A DNA stretch of 64,000 nucleotides from Typhlomys cinereus (Eukaryota > Chordata > Mammalia > Rodentia > Platacanthomyidae), in assembly GCA_023101885.1 (NCBI GenBank), contig JALPQD010000088.1, forward strand, positions 6,465,691-6,529,690, in the 5' to 3' direction. Below are positions 13,239 to 26,470 of the stretch, piece after piece. Each line of letters opens with the position of its first letter. Position 1 is the first letter of the stretch. Both the position numbers and the translations under genes were made by a program. The notes beneath the pieces were generated by a model. The model was not told where the DNA came from, made no database searches, and worked only from the letters and a program-made list of their open reading frames with translations.

Positions 13239-13341
13239 ATAAGAGACAAGTTTTTTTTTAATTCTTTGACACTTTCATACATAAATACGATGAATCTACC
13301 CATTCACATTTCCCCTTCTGTCCCACTTCATATGTTCTCCT
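13239..13341. repeat. second copy of a 103-bp segment at 11809-11912
   Basis: This is an almost identical direct copy of 11809-11912: one substitution, and one T fewer in the T-run. It includes 12 bp of non-L1 flank (ATAAGAGACAAG) and stops abruptly inside the L1 3' UTR. It therefore reads as a local templated duplication, not a second L1 insertion. Confidence 0.85.
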
Positions 13342-13544
13342 GGCTTCTTTATAAACACTACAAACCTGATCATGACCCAGTCAAAGACTTATTTTCCAGC
13401 AAATCATAAAATACAAACACCAAGAATAAATACTTTTCTGGAAAACAGGTGCCCCATTGGTAAATACAGTACGCTTCTTTTATAGAATTGTTAAGGCTTA
13501 CTACTTTGTTGTTTTTTCCTTCTATTTTCATGTTTGTGGTTGTG

Positions 13545-13845
13545 TGCACATATGTGTATGCATACATGTCCAGGACAGAGGCTGACACTGGAATCATTCT
13601 GAATCACTTTTCTACCTTATTCTTTTTGAGACAGTGTCTCTAATCAAACCCAGAGCTCATAATTTAAATCATTCTGGCCAGTCGGCTTGTTCTGGGGATT
13701 GTATCTCTACTTTTCCAGGTTAGAATTGCAGGTAGGACTCTGAACCCACCTAGCATTTCACCTGGGATCCAGGGATCTGAATTCTGGCCCTTTGGCATGC
13801 ACAGCAAGTGCTTTAATGGCAGAGTCATTTCCCCCTACCCCAGGT
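13545..13845 (-). mobile_element. B4-like SINE, diverged
   Basis: A 'gagacagtgtctctaatcaa' 7SL-like stretch is followed by 'ctgaattctggccctttggca' and 'gcaagtgctttaatggcaga', which are reverse-complement tRNA-head motifs. This order is that of rodent B4/RSINE-type composites on the minus strand. Confidence 0.55.
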
Positions 13846-14009
13846 ATATGTAATTTGATGATGGTTAAAAATAAGTTTAAACCTAAGCAACATGGCAACC
13901 TTCAGTTTATCAGAACCTAATGAAAAACTGAGTTAATAATAGGAAGTTTTTCCCTTTGCCTTTCCAGTCACCAACTACACATGCACATTTAAAGTTCCAC
14001 CTTACATAT

Positions 14010-14245
14010 AGATAGCTGAGACACAACTCAGACAAGCAAGATAACTCTTCTAGAATGGCACTCACTCACAAACGTGGCAACCTGTGTTCTATCCCCATAT
14101 GCTCACATAGTGGAAGAAGAGAACTAAATTCTCAAAGATATCCTCTGAACTCCACCCATGACCTCCATACATATTCTATCTCTCTTTCTCTTTGTCTCTC
14201 TCTGTCTCCCTTCCTCCTTCCCTCCCTCCCTCTCTTCTTCCTTCC
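14010..14245 (+). mobile_element. tRNA-headed SINE with CT-rich tail
   Basis: A B2/B3-like body ('aacctgtgttctatcccc', then 'tcctctgaactccaccc') is followed by a CT-rich microsatellite from about 14178 to 14243. Confidence 0.5.
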
Positions 14246-14382
14246 CCACATTAAGTTAAAAGACTAAAATCTAAGATAGATATAAGGTCCAAGGAAAGCA
14301 GGAATCCATGGAGACCAAGATCGTCATTTTAGGGTAGCAGTTACTGAAACGTTTCACTGAGAAACTGCTGTTTGAACAAAAT

Positions 14383-14533
14383 TTCAAAGTGAGAGATGGC
14401 TCAGTGGGTAAAGTCATTTGACACCAAGTCTGATGACCTGTGTTCTATTTCAAGAACTCATTAAAGGTAGAAGGAGAGAACCAACTCTGACCTCCATATG
14501 CACATATATACAAGATAAATAAATAAATAAATA
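14383..14533 (+). mobile_element. B2/B3-like SINE
   Basis: The head 'gagagatggctcagtgggta' is a good B2/B3 A-box region. It is followed by 'gatgacctgtgttctatttc', 'ggagagaaccaactctgacc' and an AAATAAATAAATAAATA tail. Confidence 0.75.
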
Positions 14534-17500
14534 CAAGAAGCGTAAAAAAAAGGACAATCCCACTGTAAGGGGAAGAAAACCATATTTACAAAAAAAATGA
14601 AGTCAAAAAAAATGAATGTGCACATACACACTTGAAACACAAATTAGTAATTGTTTTAAATGTGTATTATCTTCAGGAAAATGGCTTAGGTGGGCTGCCA
14701 AGTGGAGGACTTGTGTGGCAAGCTTAATGACACTTACGATGCTAAATATACACATGGGGCCTAGACTGTGAGCTTTTCTCTCAATTCCCATTCCTCACGC
14801 TCAATCAACATGATGTCTGTAATGTACCATCACCACCATCATCATCCAAGCATATGGACAGATGACTCTCCAGAATAATTAAATAATTTACCATGGCAGT
14901 ACCAACACACCTGCTTCCCTGTTGGGGGGAGGGGAGAGAGTGGCAAATCAGATTTTATTGTCTGTATCTGTAAAAATATTTTAATGCTTTAATTTTTAAT
15001 TCTAATAGGCAGCACATTTTGTTATAAAATAATCTTAAATTTCTTTTATATACCACCTTCTTTTCTCATATTATCACACAGAATCTGTACATTCATCTAA
15101 TATCAATGCATGCATCTTATATAATTTCAGCACATTGGTGTGGGAGATTTTTCTTACACTCTGTTTACCTTCCCTTGCTATTCATTCTGCATATTCTCAT
15201 CTAGACCAAAGCAAATGTCTGAAAAGTTTTTCTTTCCCTATCATTCTGTTATTTCTCCCTTGTCCCTGACACAGCAAATAGTTTTTAACTCTGGTCTCTA
15301 TTATTGTATTTCAGTCTATCACATTTTTTGTTAGCAAAGTAATATTATTTATGATAAGTGTAAATTTTAGATGTACCTTAAAATCAGATAAAATGAGTCC
15401 TTGCCATCACCATTTATATGCATGCCTTTAACCTCTTCCCAATGGTAGGAATTAGAAGAGTGACTGAGTATGACGTCTTATATGGAATAAAAGTCATAGC
15501 ACTGTTAGCTGATCTCACATAAGTTTAGAATAGATGATATACATCACTGAAAGTGCTAAGGTCACCTAAAATATCGCTCTTCTTTTACCAAGAAAAAAAA
15601 TATGGTCGAGTGTCAAAAATATGCTCAGCAATATATCAGATAACAGGACCCTTCAGAGAAGAGTTCATGAACTCCACGTGAGGTCACAGTCATTTCCCCT
15701 TCAGAATGTCTGCCACACAGCCCTGCTTTTATAAGGACATTCGCTGCAACTACTCTGAGGAAGAACACAGAGTTTTATAGTTAAGAAGCATCATTTCACA
15801 AGAATGAGCACATCACCAAGCTCAGAATTACCACCCTGAAGGACTGGAAACAGCTGGTGCCTCAGCCCTTCAGTCTTTTGCTTTTGACTCAGAATCCGGC
15901 CCAGGGAAATTACAGGAGTATATAAACAAAAACAAAAACTCAATTATATACACAAACCTCCTTCAGTGAAAAACAATTTGCAAATACTTACGGTGTGCTT
16001 TTGTCTTTCTGACTTTTTCTTCCTAATAGATGGCAGCTAGTGATGCCACATTAAATAGCCTGAGACCGCCACCCTTCTCTCCATGCAGCCCTGACACACT
16101 ACACAGCACCATATGCTTATCTTTGCATAAGTGTCCTGCCAAAGTTGAGGGAATAGTCAGGTTTTAGATTCTAAAACAGTTAATACAGATGCAAAAATGA
16201 GAAGAAAAAAACACACTATCTGCTACTTATAAATAAAAAAAAAGTCATGAGCATTCTCATAGCTTCGTATGACTATGCTCCACACAGTATTCTTTGCCTC
16301 TTAACAAGGATTTGTGTACTATCTGGAATGTGCCTATCATTGGAACCTAAAATGGAAAAAAAAATATACACTTCCCCAGAATCAGGCAATAAGACCAAAT
16401 TTTACAATTTGGCAGAAATCAAGCAATTTAAAGAACCAAGTGTTTGTGCTGTTAATCACCATCTTTTACTTTCATTTGTTCAATGTCATTCAAGGCCTGA
16501 GAAGCAGAAGCAACTGGAAGTCCTTGCTCTCAAATCTATACCACTTATTTAGGGAGATATTCAAGTTAAACAACATGTTCAAAGTTACCAATAAGACAAG
16601 AAAATGCTTTACAAATGGAGATAAGAAGACCAGAAAAGCCTGGAAAATGATTAAGCTCTTTTTCCTAAAAGGAAGATGGTGGATCTGGACTTCTAGGAAA
16701 GAATGTGCTAGAGAGAACCAAACTTGGCTACTAAAGTTAAAAGTTAGGATTAATGGAACTGCCTTATCTATACAAAGGAACTGTGGAATAAGTCAAATAG
16801 CTAAAGAGTCAATTACTAACGGGTAGCCATTAATTTTCTTGCTTTTGTGTCTCTCCTTGCTATGATCATGCTACTTATCAAAATAATGCATATGCTGCAA
16901 AGTATGTAGTGTATATTATTAAGACTACACAAACTACAATCCTTTAGGTAATTTCTCTTCCTACATCAAGACACATATAGCATTTTCCTTAACTCATGGC
17001 TTTCCAACAAATCCTTCAAAAGTTACAATCCTATTACTTTAAATAGGATAGGAGAAGTTCATAGAATCTCAAATATCACTTTCTTTTGAGATTCAGAGCA
17101 TTTTATGCTATTTAGCAGGAGACAAATTTGGAAATTCACCAACTCATAAAAAGGGAGAAAAATTAGCCAGTCAGAGATAGGAGGAGCCACCTTGGAAGGG
17201 TGCTGAGTTGTTAAAGTCAGAGATGCTTCCCTGGGAAGCAGTTGGCCTTCGCTGTTTGGTACATCTTTCTTTTCTTATAAAAGCAGGAAACACAGAGCCC
17301 AGAAAGCCAAATAATTAAATACCAATTAAATATCAAGTTTAATTTGATGCAAATTTGAAGAAAATAGTCGCTTTAAATTGCTGAGACATGTCTGGATGAC
17401 CTGTCAGTATGTACCCTAACACTGCAGAAACATGAGCAGTCCAGTCTGTGGATCATTTTCCTGTTTAATACAAAAATTCAAACATGCAACTATATCTCTG

Positions 17501-17724
17501 GAGTTTTAAGGTCTAAAAAATCAAATGTCAACAGACCATTGCAGTTGTAATCCAGTTCCCATCCCTCATTCAAACTTGGCACATGGGTGATCGTATAGAT
17601 TTGTATTGTAACAAAAATAATAGTGCCTCATCTTCTCATGGCTGTATCACTTCAAAGCACTGTTATGTCTCACTAGAATGATACGACATTGCCATGATGT
17701 TGAAAACTTTCAGTCTCCTACTAG
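14534..17724. other. unassigned AT-rich sequence
   Basis: About 3.2 kb without a supported gene or clear repeat. A 170-codon open frame at 16314-16826 (+) is the longest here, but its Lys/Asn/Ile-rich text looks like translated AT-rich DNA. Confidence 0.4.
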
Positions 17725-17838
17725 ATTTTTATAGTCACAGAAAGGTTAAATGATATTTTTGTCCAAGGTCACACATCAATGGGAGAAATATAAGTTATTA
17801 GCTTCAACTCAGTAAGAAATGCCAAATCTATGACAGAA
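17725..17838 (+). mobile_element. MIR SINE fragment
   Basis: 'cagaaaggttaaatgatatt' followed by 'tgtccaaggtcacac' is the well-known 3' half of MIR ('...gaggttaagtaacttgcccaaggtcacac...'). Old and diverged, as expected. Confidence 0.75.
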
Positions 17839-17847
17839 ATCCTTAAA

Positions 17848-17962
17848 TCTTCAAGCCTCAATGTTTCCTAGTCATGAAAATATAAATAATAATATCTTAC
17901 TATGAGGATTATGTGAGAATTAAATTATACAATAATATGACAGAAACTTGCTAGAAAAAGTT
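17848..17962 (-). mobile_element. MIR SINE fragment
   Basis: 'ataataatatcttactatga' with 'gaggattatgtgagaattaa' matches the reverse complement of the MIR core region. It lies back-to-back with the + strand MIR just upstream. Confidence 0.6.
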
Positions 17963-20075
17963 GGTCTCATTGACAGACCTCAATAATTTGGCAAAGACCA
18001 AATAGAAGGAGAAAAGAGAAAAATAATCTATTAACATTTTGGAAAGAGTTTAAGCCCGTCTCAAAATTTTCTCCCAGTACATGCATATTAACAGTTTACC
18101 ATCTAGAAAACTTGAATATGCATTTATATTCTGAAAAAATTACAAATGTTATATTTTTTATTACTTATTATCATTATCTATTATGCGTTGACCTTGTTCA
18201 AGTGTCGTGTCTTTGAAACAATATGAATCATTTTTCTGAGAAGTGGAACAGCTGCAAACGTTACATGAAGGCAGCTTTGCAAATTAAGGTAATTTGCTGA
18301 ACAATCCCTGCCAAGTTTCATTTAAATAAGTAGTTCGTGAAAGAGAATATCATCATGTTTGCTTCTGGCATGTTCCAATGTACAGGATTATGGGTTAAAC
18401 CACTAACAAACCTGCACTGAAACCTACCTTGTGTGCACTACTGTGACAGATGCAAAGATATAGAAAAATTAGGATTCATGTCAAAAAGTTGACCATCTGG
18501 ATGGGGAATGAGAACCGAGTAAAAATTTTAATGTACCAATTAAATAATAATATAAATTATTTATAATGATGTCACATATAATTTAAGCATGATTAATTAC
18601 CAAATTTAGAATATTAGATTTTGAGGAGGGAGAATTCTAGCAGCTGATAAGTCAAAAGTGCCAGGGGAAGTCTCAGCATTTAAAGATAAATAGAATTCAG
18701 ACAGCTCAAGAACCAATTTTAGTGTTGAGGTGGTAGGTGAACAGTAGGGTGTGTGCTAGGCACACATTGGGTTACAAATTCAATCCCCAAGTGCTGTGAG
18801 AAAATTAAGGATTGATTTAATAGCATGAAATTGCAAAGTGATTCTAAGTGTTTGCTAATAAACAGACACATTAGAAGCATGCTTTTGAAGCAAAACACCA
18901 AATTCCTTCCATTCTAGAGTGATAAGCTCCAATTTAAATTGTGATAAGCATTAAACAGTTTAACAAAAAATAAAACATTCATGACATGAGTAAATGAGTG
19001 AACACACCCAAAAATACCCGTGGGCTTTGTTAACCCATCTACATTTTAACCTCATACTAGTAAGTAGAAGTCATGTCCTTTGCAGGATATTACAGAAACA
19101 AGATCAAAACATCAATCAAGCACGCTCAGCTCAGGTCACAGGGCAGCATCTTCCATAAAAGAAACATGGCACTGATGCTGTTCTCCGCACCGACCTTGCT
19201 GAGAAAGAGAGACACTGAAAGAAATTTAGCCAACATTCAATTACTGAAGCTGTTGATACAGAAAGGAACACATGCATTTATGGATCTGAAAGACTTCTGA
19301 CAAATATACAAGAATTCTTTTTCCAAATTAGCCATCTATACGGAGACTGAAGTTTGGTCTCCTTACCTTCAATTTGAAAGGCACTCATAAAGTTTGATAC
19401 AGATAAAATATGGACAAGAGAGAAAAAGAAACATACTTTGATGATCAAAACCATTATTCCTGTAAATAAGTCATGACTTGTGTATATAGAAATTTTCTTT
19501 TTAAATTTAAGTTTTAAAGAAAAAACACTACATTTATAATTTTAGGGTTAAGTATATCAACCATGATTTCCCTTATTGATTGTGTAGCATCCTTGGAAAG
19601 CCCGATGATAATACATCTTTACTGGCAAACCACCTTCAGATAGTTACATTTAAAGTCTTCTACACTCTAACACTTGGTAATTAACTTTTTCTGGATATTC
19701 AACTTAAATGTCAACAAAAGAGATTAATTCTTCATAGCAATTCTACTTAAGAGTGAGTACAGCATTGCAAGTATCACAACTATATTTTTGGCTTCCATGT
19801 ATTTTGTGAAAGACAAATAAGAATACAACTATGACAACTGTTACCATAGAAGCAGCTTTTTACTACTGCTTTCCTGATAGTAACATTTAACTTGATGTAT
19901 TACCTAGTAATGGAGATGTGACTCACCTTCTTTCTCTTCATCAATTCCTACATCACCGAACTGCACACTTCCAGCAAAAGTTTCTCTCTTTCTCCAAAAC
20001 CTTTATCCTAAGGTAAGAATATATTCTCTTTCTAGCCAGAAGTGAATCCCCATTAAATAATTTCAATAAAAGAAG
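17963..20075. other. unassigned AT-rich sequence
   Basis: No gene recognised. A weak ID-like segment lies at about 18715-18800 ('gtgtgtgctaggcacacatt', then 'ttcaatccccaagtg'). Confidence 0.4.
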
Positions 20076-20077
20076 AG

Positions 20078-20400
20078 AATGGTGGACTGAGTTATGGTTC
20101 ATCAATGGAACATTTGCCTAGCGTGCATAACATGTATGAAACTTCAAATTCTATCCTCACCACATGAAGAAGAAGAAAGAGGAGGAGGAGGAGGAAAAGG
20201 AAGAGGAGGAGGAAAAAGTGGACAATCAAAATGGCTCAGCAAGTAAAAGCTCCTGCCTGCACATAAACCTGGTGACCTTAATTCAATCCCCACAATCCAC
20301 AGGATGAAAGGAAAGAACCGACTTCTGAAAGTTGTTCTCTGACTTCCACATGTACATAATGACTCAAAGAAAGAAAATGCCTTTTTTAGTCTTTTAAAGA
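20078..20400 (+). mobile_element. ID-like SINE, (GGA)n tract and B2-like SINE
   Basis: Three adjacent units: an ID-like head with 'catttgcctagcgtgcataa' (20078-20157), a GGA/GAA-rich tract (20158-20218), and a B2/B3-like SINE with 'aaatggctcagcaagtaaaa' and 'ttcaatccccacaatcc' (20219-20400). Confidence 0.55.
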
Positions 20401-22960
20401 AGAGGGAAAAAAAGCATTGAAAAGAAAAAAAAATCAGGGTCCAGCTTATAGTCTGTACCATATTTTAAATTTGCCTATATAATAGCAGTACTATTCTCAA
20501 AAAGTCTTTTAAAGAACTCCATAAGGACCTGCAATGTTGTTCTGTTTCTTGGAATATAGGCTACAACAACTTGGTGCACTCGTTTCAATTCAAACATCTC
20601 TCCAGGGCAGCAGAAGGTTCTCGAACTAATGATAACAATAAAAGGGTGGGTAAATAATAAGTGAATTTGAGATGCAGTATGAGAATTAGGTCCCAGCAAT
20701 CAGGCAGCTCACTGAACACAGTTACCTCTAGAAAGCCATACTTGATACAGAGTAGATTCAGATATCAACTTCTGCTTTTCCTCACTAAGAAGGTCCAAAA
20801 CATGTACCTAAGAAAAACCAAGCAAACCTGTCTGTACTGATTCTCTCCTTGAAATGCTATTTTTCTGCTGATCCTTGCTGGTGGATCTCTACTGTCTCAC
20901 CCAGTGATTCTCACTGTTTTCTACACCATGACCATTATTTCTATTTGCATGAGTTTTTCAGTCTCTGCTTGTGAGTCTTCTCAAAATTCATTCTAAATAG
21001 GCAGCTGCTTGACAAGAATATTCCTAGGAGGCCTTGGCTTGTCTGCATTCTGGACAGAGCCTCCCTTTTTGTCTACCCACAACTACAGATTAGGGGGAAG
21101 TCCTGTGTTTTGTGCTGTTCAGTTGTGTTGTCTTGATCCTTTGCTCTGAATTGTGACCTCATCTATAACAATGGATGGATTACATTCTATCTCTTTGTGC
21201 AGAGTAACTTAAACTAGAAGACATGCCAGAAATGGATTTCTGCATGTTACAAACTGTAGGTGTCACTAGACTTCCTAAATAGCGAGATTAAAACCAGTTT
21301 CCTGGCCACGGGGGTTCAAAACTGTCTTATTTCACAATTTTACTCAAAACATATTATGTCCAGCACTTACAGTTTGCCGAAAGCTAGGTGTAGAAAAGCT
21401 AATATCACACTCTCTAGCAAGCAATCTTCACTAAGTTTTACAAAGTATCACCCACTGAGCTTACATTCACACTGTTCTTAAAATGAACAGATAGAATATT
21501 GATTCTTATTTTCTTATTTCTTATTTTAGAAATCCAATGGCAGATCGTGATGTCCATGTAATGGTAAGTTTATTTTAAATTTTTATTTCCAAATGAATAT
21601 CCAGAAGTTATCTTGAGATCATACTGAAATGGAAATTATGGCTTAGAATATGTAGACTTCATAGTCTGTACCATATTTAAAATCATTTACATATTCAACA
21701 AATAATTATATGGTACCACTACATTTCAAGCAGAAGTTCTGTTCTCCTGAATTTTGCATCTCAGTTTGTGTGTTGAGAGGGAAGTTATGCAATCCACAAA
21801 TACATAAATGTAAAGCACAGTGATAGGTGTACAAGTAATAAGATTAAAATAGGTAAGAGACAAGGTAGTTAAGTAGTTTACACAGAAAGAAAATTCAAAA
21901 ACTCAATTCTAATTCAATTTTAAAAGGATAATCAAATAAGGATTCCTTGGCAAGTAAAACTTTAGCAAGAAAGGAAAGAGATGGCAGCAGTCATAGGCAC
22001 ACCCAGGGAGTAAGAATTCCAGGAGCAGGAGAACATCTAGCTGTGGAAACCCTTATACAGGAATACTTGGGTATGTAGAAAAAAAAAAATAGAGAAAGAA
22101 GATCAGGTCACATGCAAAGTCAAGGCAACTATCACAGGCAATGAAATTAGAGAAACAATGGTCAATTGTACAGAAGCCTTTATTCAGAGTGAGAACAGAA
22201 AACAGAAAATTACTGAGGAATGTCATAATCCGGGCTCCATTTTTCAAAGTTCACTGAAGTATATAGTATTGACAATGGACTAAAAAGGTCAGTTACAAAG
22301 AAGAAAGTATAGGATCCATTTGAAGATGTCTGCAACAATCTAGTGGGAATGACGGTAGATATGAACAATGAAATTAATAAGTGGTCAGATTCTAGGCAGA
22401 CAGTGAAAGTACTCAATGGAGATTGCTTATGGATTCGATATGCATTACAAATAACAGAGGAAACAGCAAGCTGTAAATGTTTGCCTGAGTTCCAATACTC
22501 AATGAGCAGGAAGCGAAAGCAGAAGGAAGAGGTAGAAGGTTAGAAAATTAAACCTTGTTTAGGACCTCTATATTTTTATGCACATTAGATTTCCAAGTGA
22601 AGAAGTAGAACAGACAACTAGATAAAAGGCTTATGTTCTGATAGTAACAAAAGATATATTTGAGGTAATGTTCAGTAAGGATTGAGTAAATTAGAAAGTA
22701 ATGAGCAAATAAATCAATGTCCAAGAATACAGATGAAAGAATAAGTTGATAAATATTGGAGATACAAAAAATTCCAAGAAAAGAATTAGGAAGGAGAGTA
22801 AATTTAGCAGGAAATGTATGCTGTGATGCAGCTAGGGTTTAAATAACAAAGTTAAACTAAATGAGGAGAAGTTGTAGAAGTAGGAATAAAGCAACCTACT
22901 TAAAATCCACATGTACAATTACAACAGCTAATTGCCATTTTGGAATGAGAGAGAGTACAT
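20401..22960. other. unassigned AT-rich sequence
   Basis: About 2.5 kb with nothing that I can name. Open frames are short and without family resemblance. Confidence 0.4.
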
Positions 22961-22964
22961 ACTG

Positions 22965-23175
22965 CAGTGTAGACAGAGAGAGGGACATGGAAAACAGCAA
23001 GCATCCATCCCTCTCTGCTTCCTGATTGTGGGTATGATGTGACCAACTACTTCAAGCTTCTGCTGACTTCCCCACCATAACTGATAGTTCATTGAACTGT
23101 GAGAAGAGATAAACTTTTGTTTCCTTGCTTTTTTAAGGTGTTTTATCACAGCACCAAAAAAGAAAACAAGATACA
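22965..23175 (+). mobile_element. rodent MaLR-type LTR 3' part
   Basis: 'tctctctgcttcctgattgt', then 'catgacttcc'-like text, 'gaactgtgagaagagataaac', and finally 'ttatcacagcaccaaaa' follow the 3' half of rodent MaLR (ORR1/MT-type) LTRs in order. The subfamily cannot be set by eye. Confidence 0.6.
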
Positions 23176-23424
23176 TTATTTGTACATAAAAATCACACAT
23201 ACAGGATCAGCAATATTAGCTCTTTATCAAACCACAGGGATCATTCAGGTGAATGTGTGTAGATTAAATATTCTTAAAGAAACAGTATAATATTTACATT
23301 TGGATTTCTGAAAGTCTATTTTTAAAGTTTTGCTGCTTTAATACTTCAGGCTCAGCACTGATTTTAAGCATGCAAGATTTTATTTATCTTAATTTACTGC
23401 TACATCTTCCATCTTAGCAGGTTG

Positions 23425-23830
23425 TACCAATTAAACACAGGTTGTCAACTTGACAATTGAGAATTGAGCCTTTTGACATGACTATGAAGAATGGTTTAGC
23501 TAAGGCAAGCCTTCAGCAAGCCTATGGACGATTATATCTTACTGATATGGCAAAATTTAGCCCATGTTTGGTGGGGCAATTCCTCGGGTAAGATGGAAAG
23601 AGTTGGCTCAGTATTTAGATAGACTGGCATACTGACAGGAGAGAAAGTTTGTCCCTCTCTTTGCTCTTCCCATGATACGATGCACCAGTTTCCTCACCCC
23701 CTGATGTTGGTATGCACTCTCCTGCTATGCTGATGAACTGTAACTAGAAAGTATAAGTCATTAAACCCCTTGTTCCTAAAATGCTTGGTCATACATTCAC
23801 AGCAGCAGCAGAAGAGTAAATTGAAATAGA
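23425..23830 (+). mobile_element. MaLR-like LTR (TGTC...CA family of this window)
   Basis: Starts with 'ttgtcaacttgacaattgag' and ends near 'cattaaaccccttgttccta' and 'ttcacagcagcagca'. It shares its layout with the copies at 34.0, 36.4, 48.9 and 49.3 kb. Confidence 0.55.
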
Positions 23831-24580
23831 TATAATTGTAATTATGGAAATTAAGTACATCCTACATCCTATTAATAAAATACTTTTTCTAAAGGTCTCT
23901 AATTTAGTAATTGAAGTTATAGTGTGAAATCTAAGAACAAACAGACACCCCCCCCCAAACAGCATAAGAATCTACTGTTCCTGCCTCCATCCCCTGAGCC
24001 TACATCTGTGCCAGGACAGTACGAGACTGTTCTTGAATGCTTGAATGTTTCTTTCTAAATCATAATGCTTAAAGATATTTTAATAGTACGAAGAATTAGA
24101 AAGAAATAAGGTAATTTTTAAATTTTTGCTCCTTTATTTATAGTTGTTTCAAGTGGTTTTTTATTACCTAAAATAAGCAAATAACTATGCCAGAGTAGTA
24201 TCTAGTTAGTGATGATTAGAGAGGACACAATATTATCAATATTTGATGAATAGACCAAAATAAAAAGTACTTAGAGAACATGAAATTTTCTAAAAATATA
24301 GCTTATAATAAATTTAATACTTTTTTCCTGTGCAAAAAAAAAAGAAAAATGTCATTTAAATGAAGATTTATAGTAAATTCTGTTCCTCGTGCCTTCTATT
24401 ACAGTGAATACTAAATTAGCCCGTTTCCCACAAAGTAAAAAAAATTACAGAATCTGTAGGAACATTCTAGTACTTATGTCGAGACAGCAAAAGATCGAAT
24501 CTGCTGATGCAGTATGCAAATAGAAGTACTATAGCAAACAACATTCATTGACAGAAAGATAAATTGCTCCTCTTTTTCCA
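23831..24580. other. unassigned AT-rich sequence
   Basis: No gene or named repeat seen. Confidence 0.4.
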
Positions 24581-24584
24581 GCAC

Positions 24585-24815
24585 ACAGGTTTACAAGTTC
24601 TCTTCTGGGGCATCTCATTGTCAGCACTACTGACCCCTTAGCTGGATGGTTCTTTGATGAGGAAGAGGATGTCCGGAACACTGTGTTATGCTTGGCAGCA
24701 TCCCTGGATTCTACCAAGAAGGTGCCAGTGGATCCGGGACCCAACTGTGACAACCAAAAAAAAAATAGCCCGAGAATTGCCAAATGGCCTGTGGATGCCA
24801 AATCTGCCCCTGCTT
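24585..24815 (-). mobile_element. MER5A-like hAT-Charlie DNA transposon
   Basis: 'ggcagcatccctggattcta', then 'gtgccagtggatcc', 'ctgtgacaaccaaaaa', 'aattgccaaatg' and 'aaatctgcccctg' reproduce the reverse complement of MER5A in order. This is an ancient non-autonomous element. Confidence 0.8.
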
Positions 24816-25587
24816 TCTACACACAGGAACTACATGAATTTAGATTCTTCCACATACACTTCCTTTAACAAATTCATTCAGCCTTATTTCCAAAGCATTT
24901 ATAGCTGCCAACAAAGCCCTCCAAACAGAATAGCAGGAAACGACTGATACAAGCAGGAAGGGAGAGTTTGCTTCTTTCCAACAGCAAAGTAATCCACCGG
25001 AGAAGCAGAATTTTAAAAGTTTATACCCATGGAGAACCCTCCAAATTAAACTACAGGTTTAAATCTGTCAAATGAGCTCACACATATCCTTCAAAAAATA
25101 ATAAAGAAAGCAATAATGCAAGTAGGTACACCGTCCAAAAATTTTATCTCCTTACAAGGATGTTCAAAATTACTTTCTTTCCTCCCAAAGTGACGGCTTC
25201 TTATTATCTTTTGAAATGTCATTTGGTGACTCAAAAGAAAACAACTGTAATTTAAACAGCAAGTCAGAATGTGGCTAGTGCCTGGAAGCTACTAAGCTGT
25301 CACTCTGCGATTCAGGCAATATCCTCTCCGTGGGTGAAAATCTCAGGTGTCTAAATGCCATTTGCCTGGTGGTGGCTCCCACGTTTCCATCTCATCTTGA
25401 CCTGTCTCCCACACCAGAGTCAAGATCTTCATCACAAGCCACACAGAGATAACCAGCCACCTGCTGAAGCAGAGTGGAATGCTTTGTGTCAGCTTGGCTT
25501 CTAAGCATTCTCCATGGCCTTTCCATGCCAGGAATTGTAGGAAGACTCCCCAGAAACAAGCTCACAAGGCAGTCTTGATTCCTGGGT
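24816..25587. other. unassigned sequence
   Basis: About 770 bp without a recognisable gene or named repeat. Confidence 0.4.
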
Positions 25588-25975
25588 CAGTTTCCTATTG
25601 CTGCTCTACTGAAATCCTTCAAATATGATGGCTGCAAGCACAAATTGTTACCTTACACTTCTGGAGATCAAAAACCCAAAGCAAAGTCTAGAATCTAAAG
25701 TACAGGTGTGGAAGGGCTAGTTCTATCTGGAGAGTCCCAGACAGATCATGTTTCCTTGTCTACAACTTCCAACAACCCCATACTCCAGAACTCATGGGTC
25801 CCTCCAGGCATGTGTCTGCTTCCACTGTCAAATCTTTCCCAACTCTGACTCTCGTAAAGTCCCTGTGAATATATTCTAGGCCACCTAAATAACCTAGGAT
25901 ATGTTCTCGTCCCATTCCACCAACCTGCTTAATCATACCCAAAAGGCACCATATTCATAGGTTCTGGAGAGGTAG
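25588..25975 (+). mobile_element. ancient LTR-like mammalian repeat
   Basis: 'gtcagtttcctattgctgct', then 'ttacacttctggagatca' and 'gtttccttgtctacaacttcc' follow a common mammalian LTR-like consensus ('gttagtttcctattgctgc...'). I do not assign a subfamily. Confidence 0.45.
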
Positions 25976-26189
25976 ATGTAGACATCTGTAGGAAAGGAAG
26001 GACACACACAACTTCTCTCCTGTTTAATCTAACCAACAGAAAGTTAGAGACACTACCTCAAACTTCTCTGGAGTCCTTCTGCTATGCACACCACAATGTC
26101 TCTGCCTTGTACAGCTGTGGACCTCCCCACAAATAGTATCTCTACATCTACATTCTCAACAGTCCACTCTCCCTAAGACCGCCAATTTC

Positions 26190-26470
26190 CTTCTTTATTA
26201 ATATTCCTTTAGAGCATTACATATCTATTCGTGTCATTTTTCACCCTTATTACCCAATCCTAATCCCCTACTTTCTCCCCACTACAAACTTTCTTCTTCC
26301 CACCAATCTCCCATCTCTTCTCAAGTTCTTCTGTGTGTGTGGCTCACTAAGTTTCAGCTGGGTTACTATTAATGAACGTGTTTGGGTGCTTTCTGGGGAA
26401 TGGTGGACATTCCATTGGTAAGAGTGGCTCTCTTCCTCCTCTGAGAAAGGTATGGTGCCTCCTGAGATCA
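26190..26470 (-). mobile_element. rodent L1 3' UTR fragment
   Basis: Same order as at 11.8 kb: 'cattacatatctattcgtgt', a C/T-rich segment, 'gtggctcactaagtttcagc', then 'ggtggacattccattggtaa'. It is the reverse complement of the rodent L1 3' UTR, 5'-truncated. Confidence 0.65.

Noticed and set aside
16314..16826. 170-codon ORF (+)
   Set aside because: Lys/Asn/Ile/Trp-rich text typical of translated AT-rich DNA, no family resemblance, no promoter or splice context.
24529..24801. 90-codon ORF (-) with a hydrophobic start resembling a signal peptide
   Set aside because: It lies inside a MER5A-like DNA transposon, so the frame is fortuitous.
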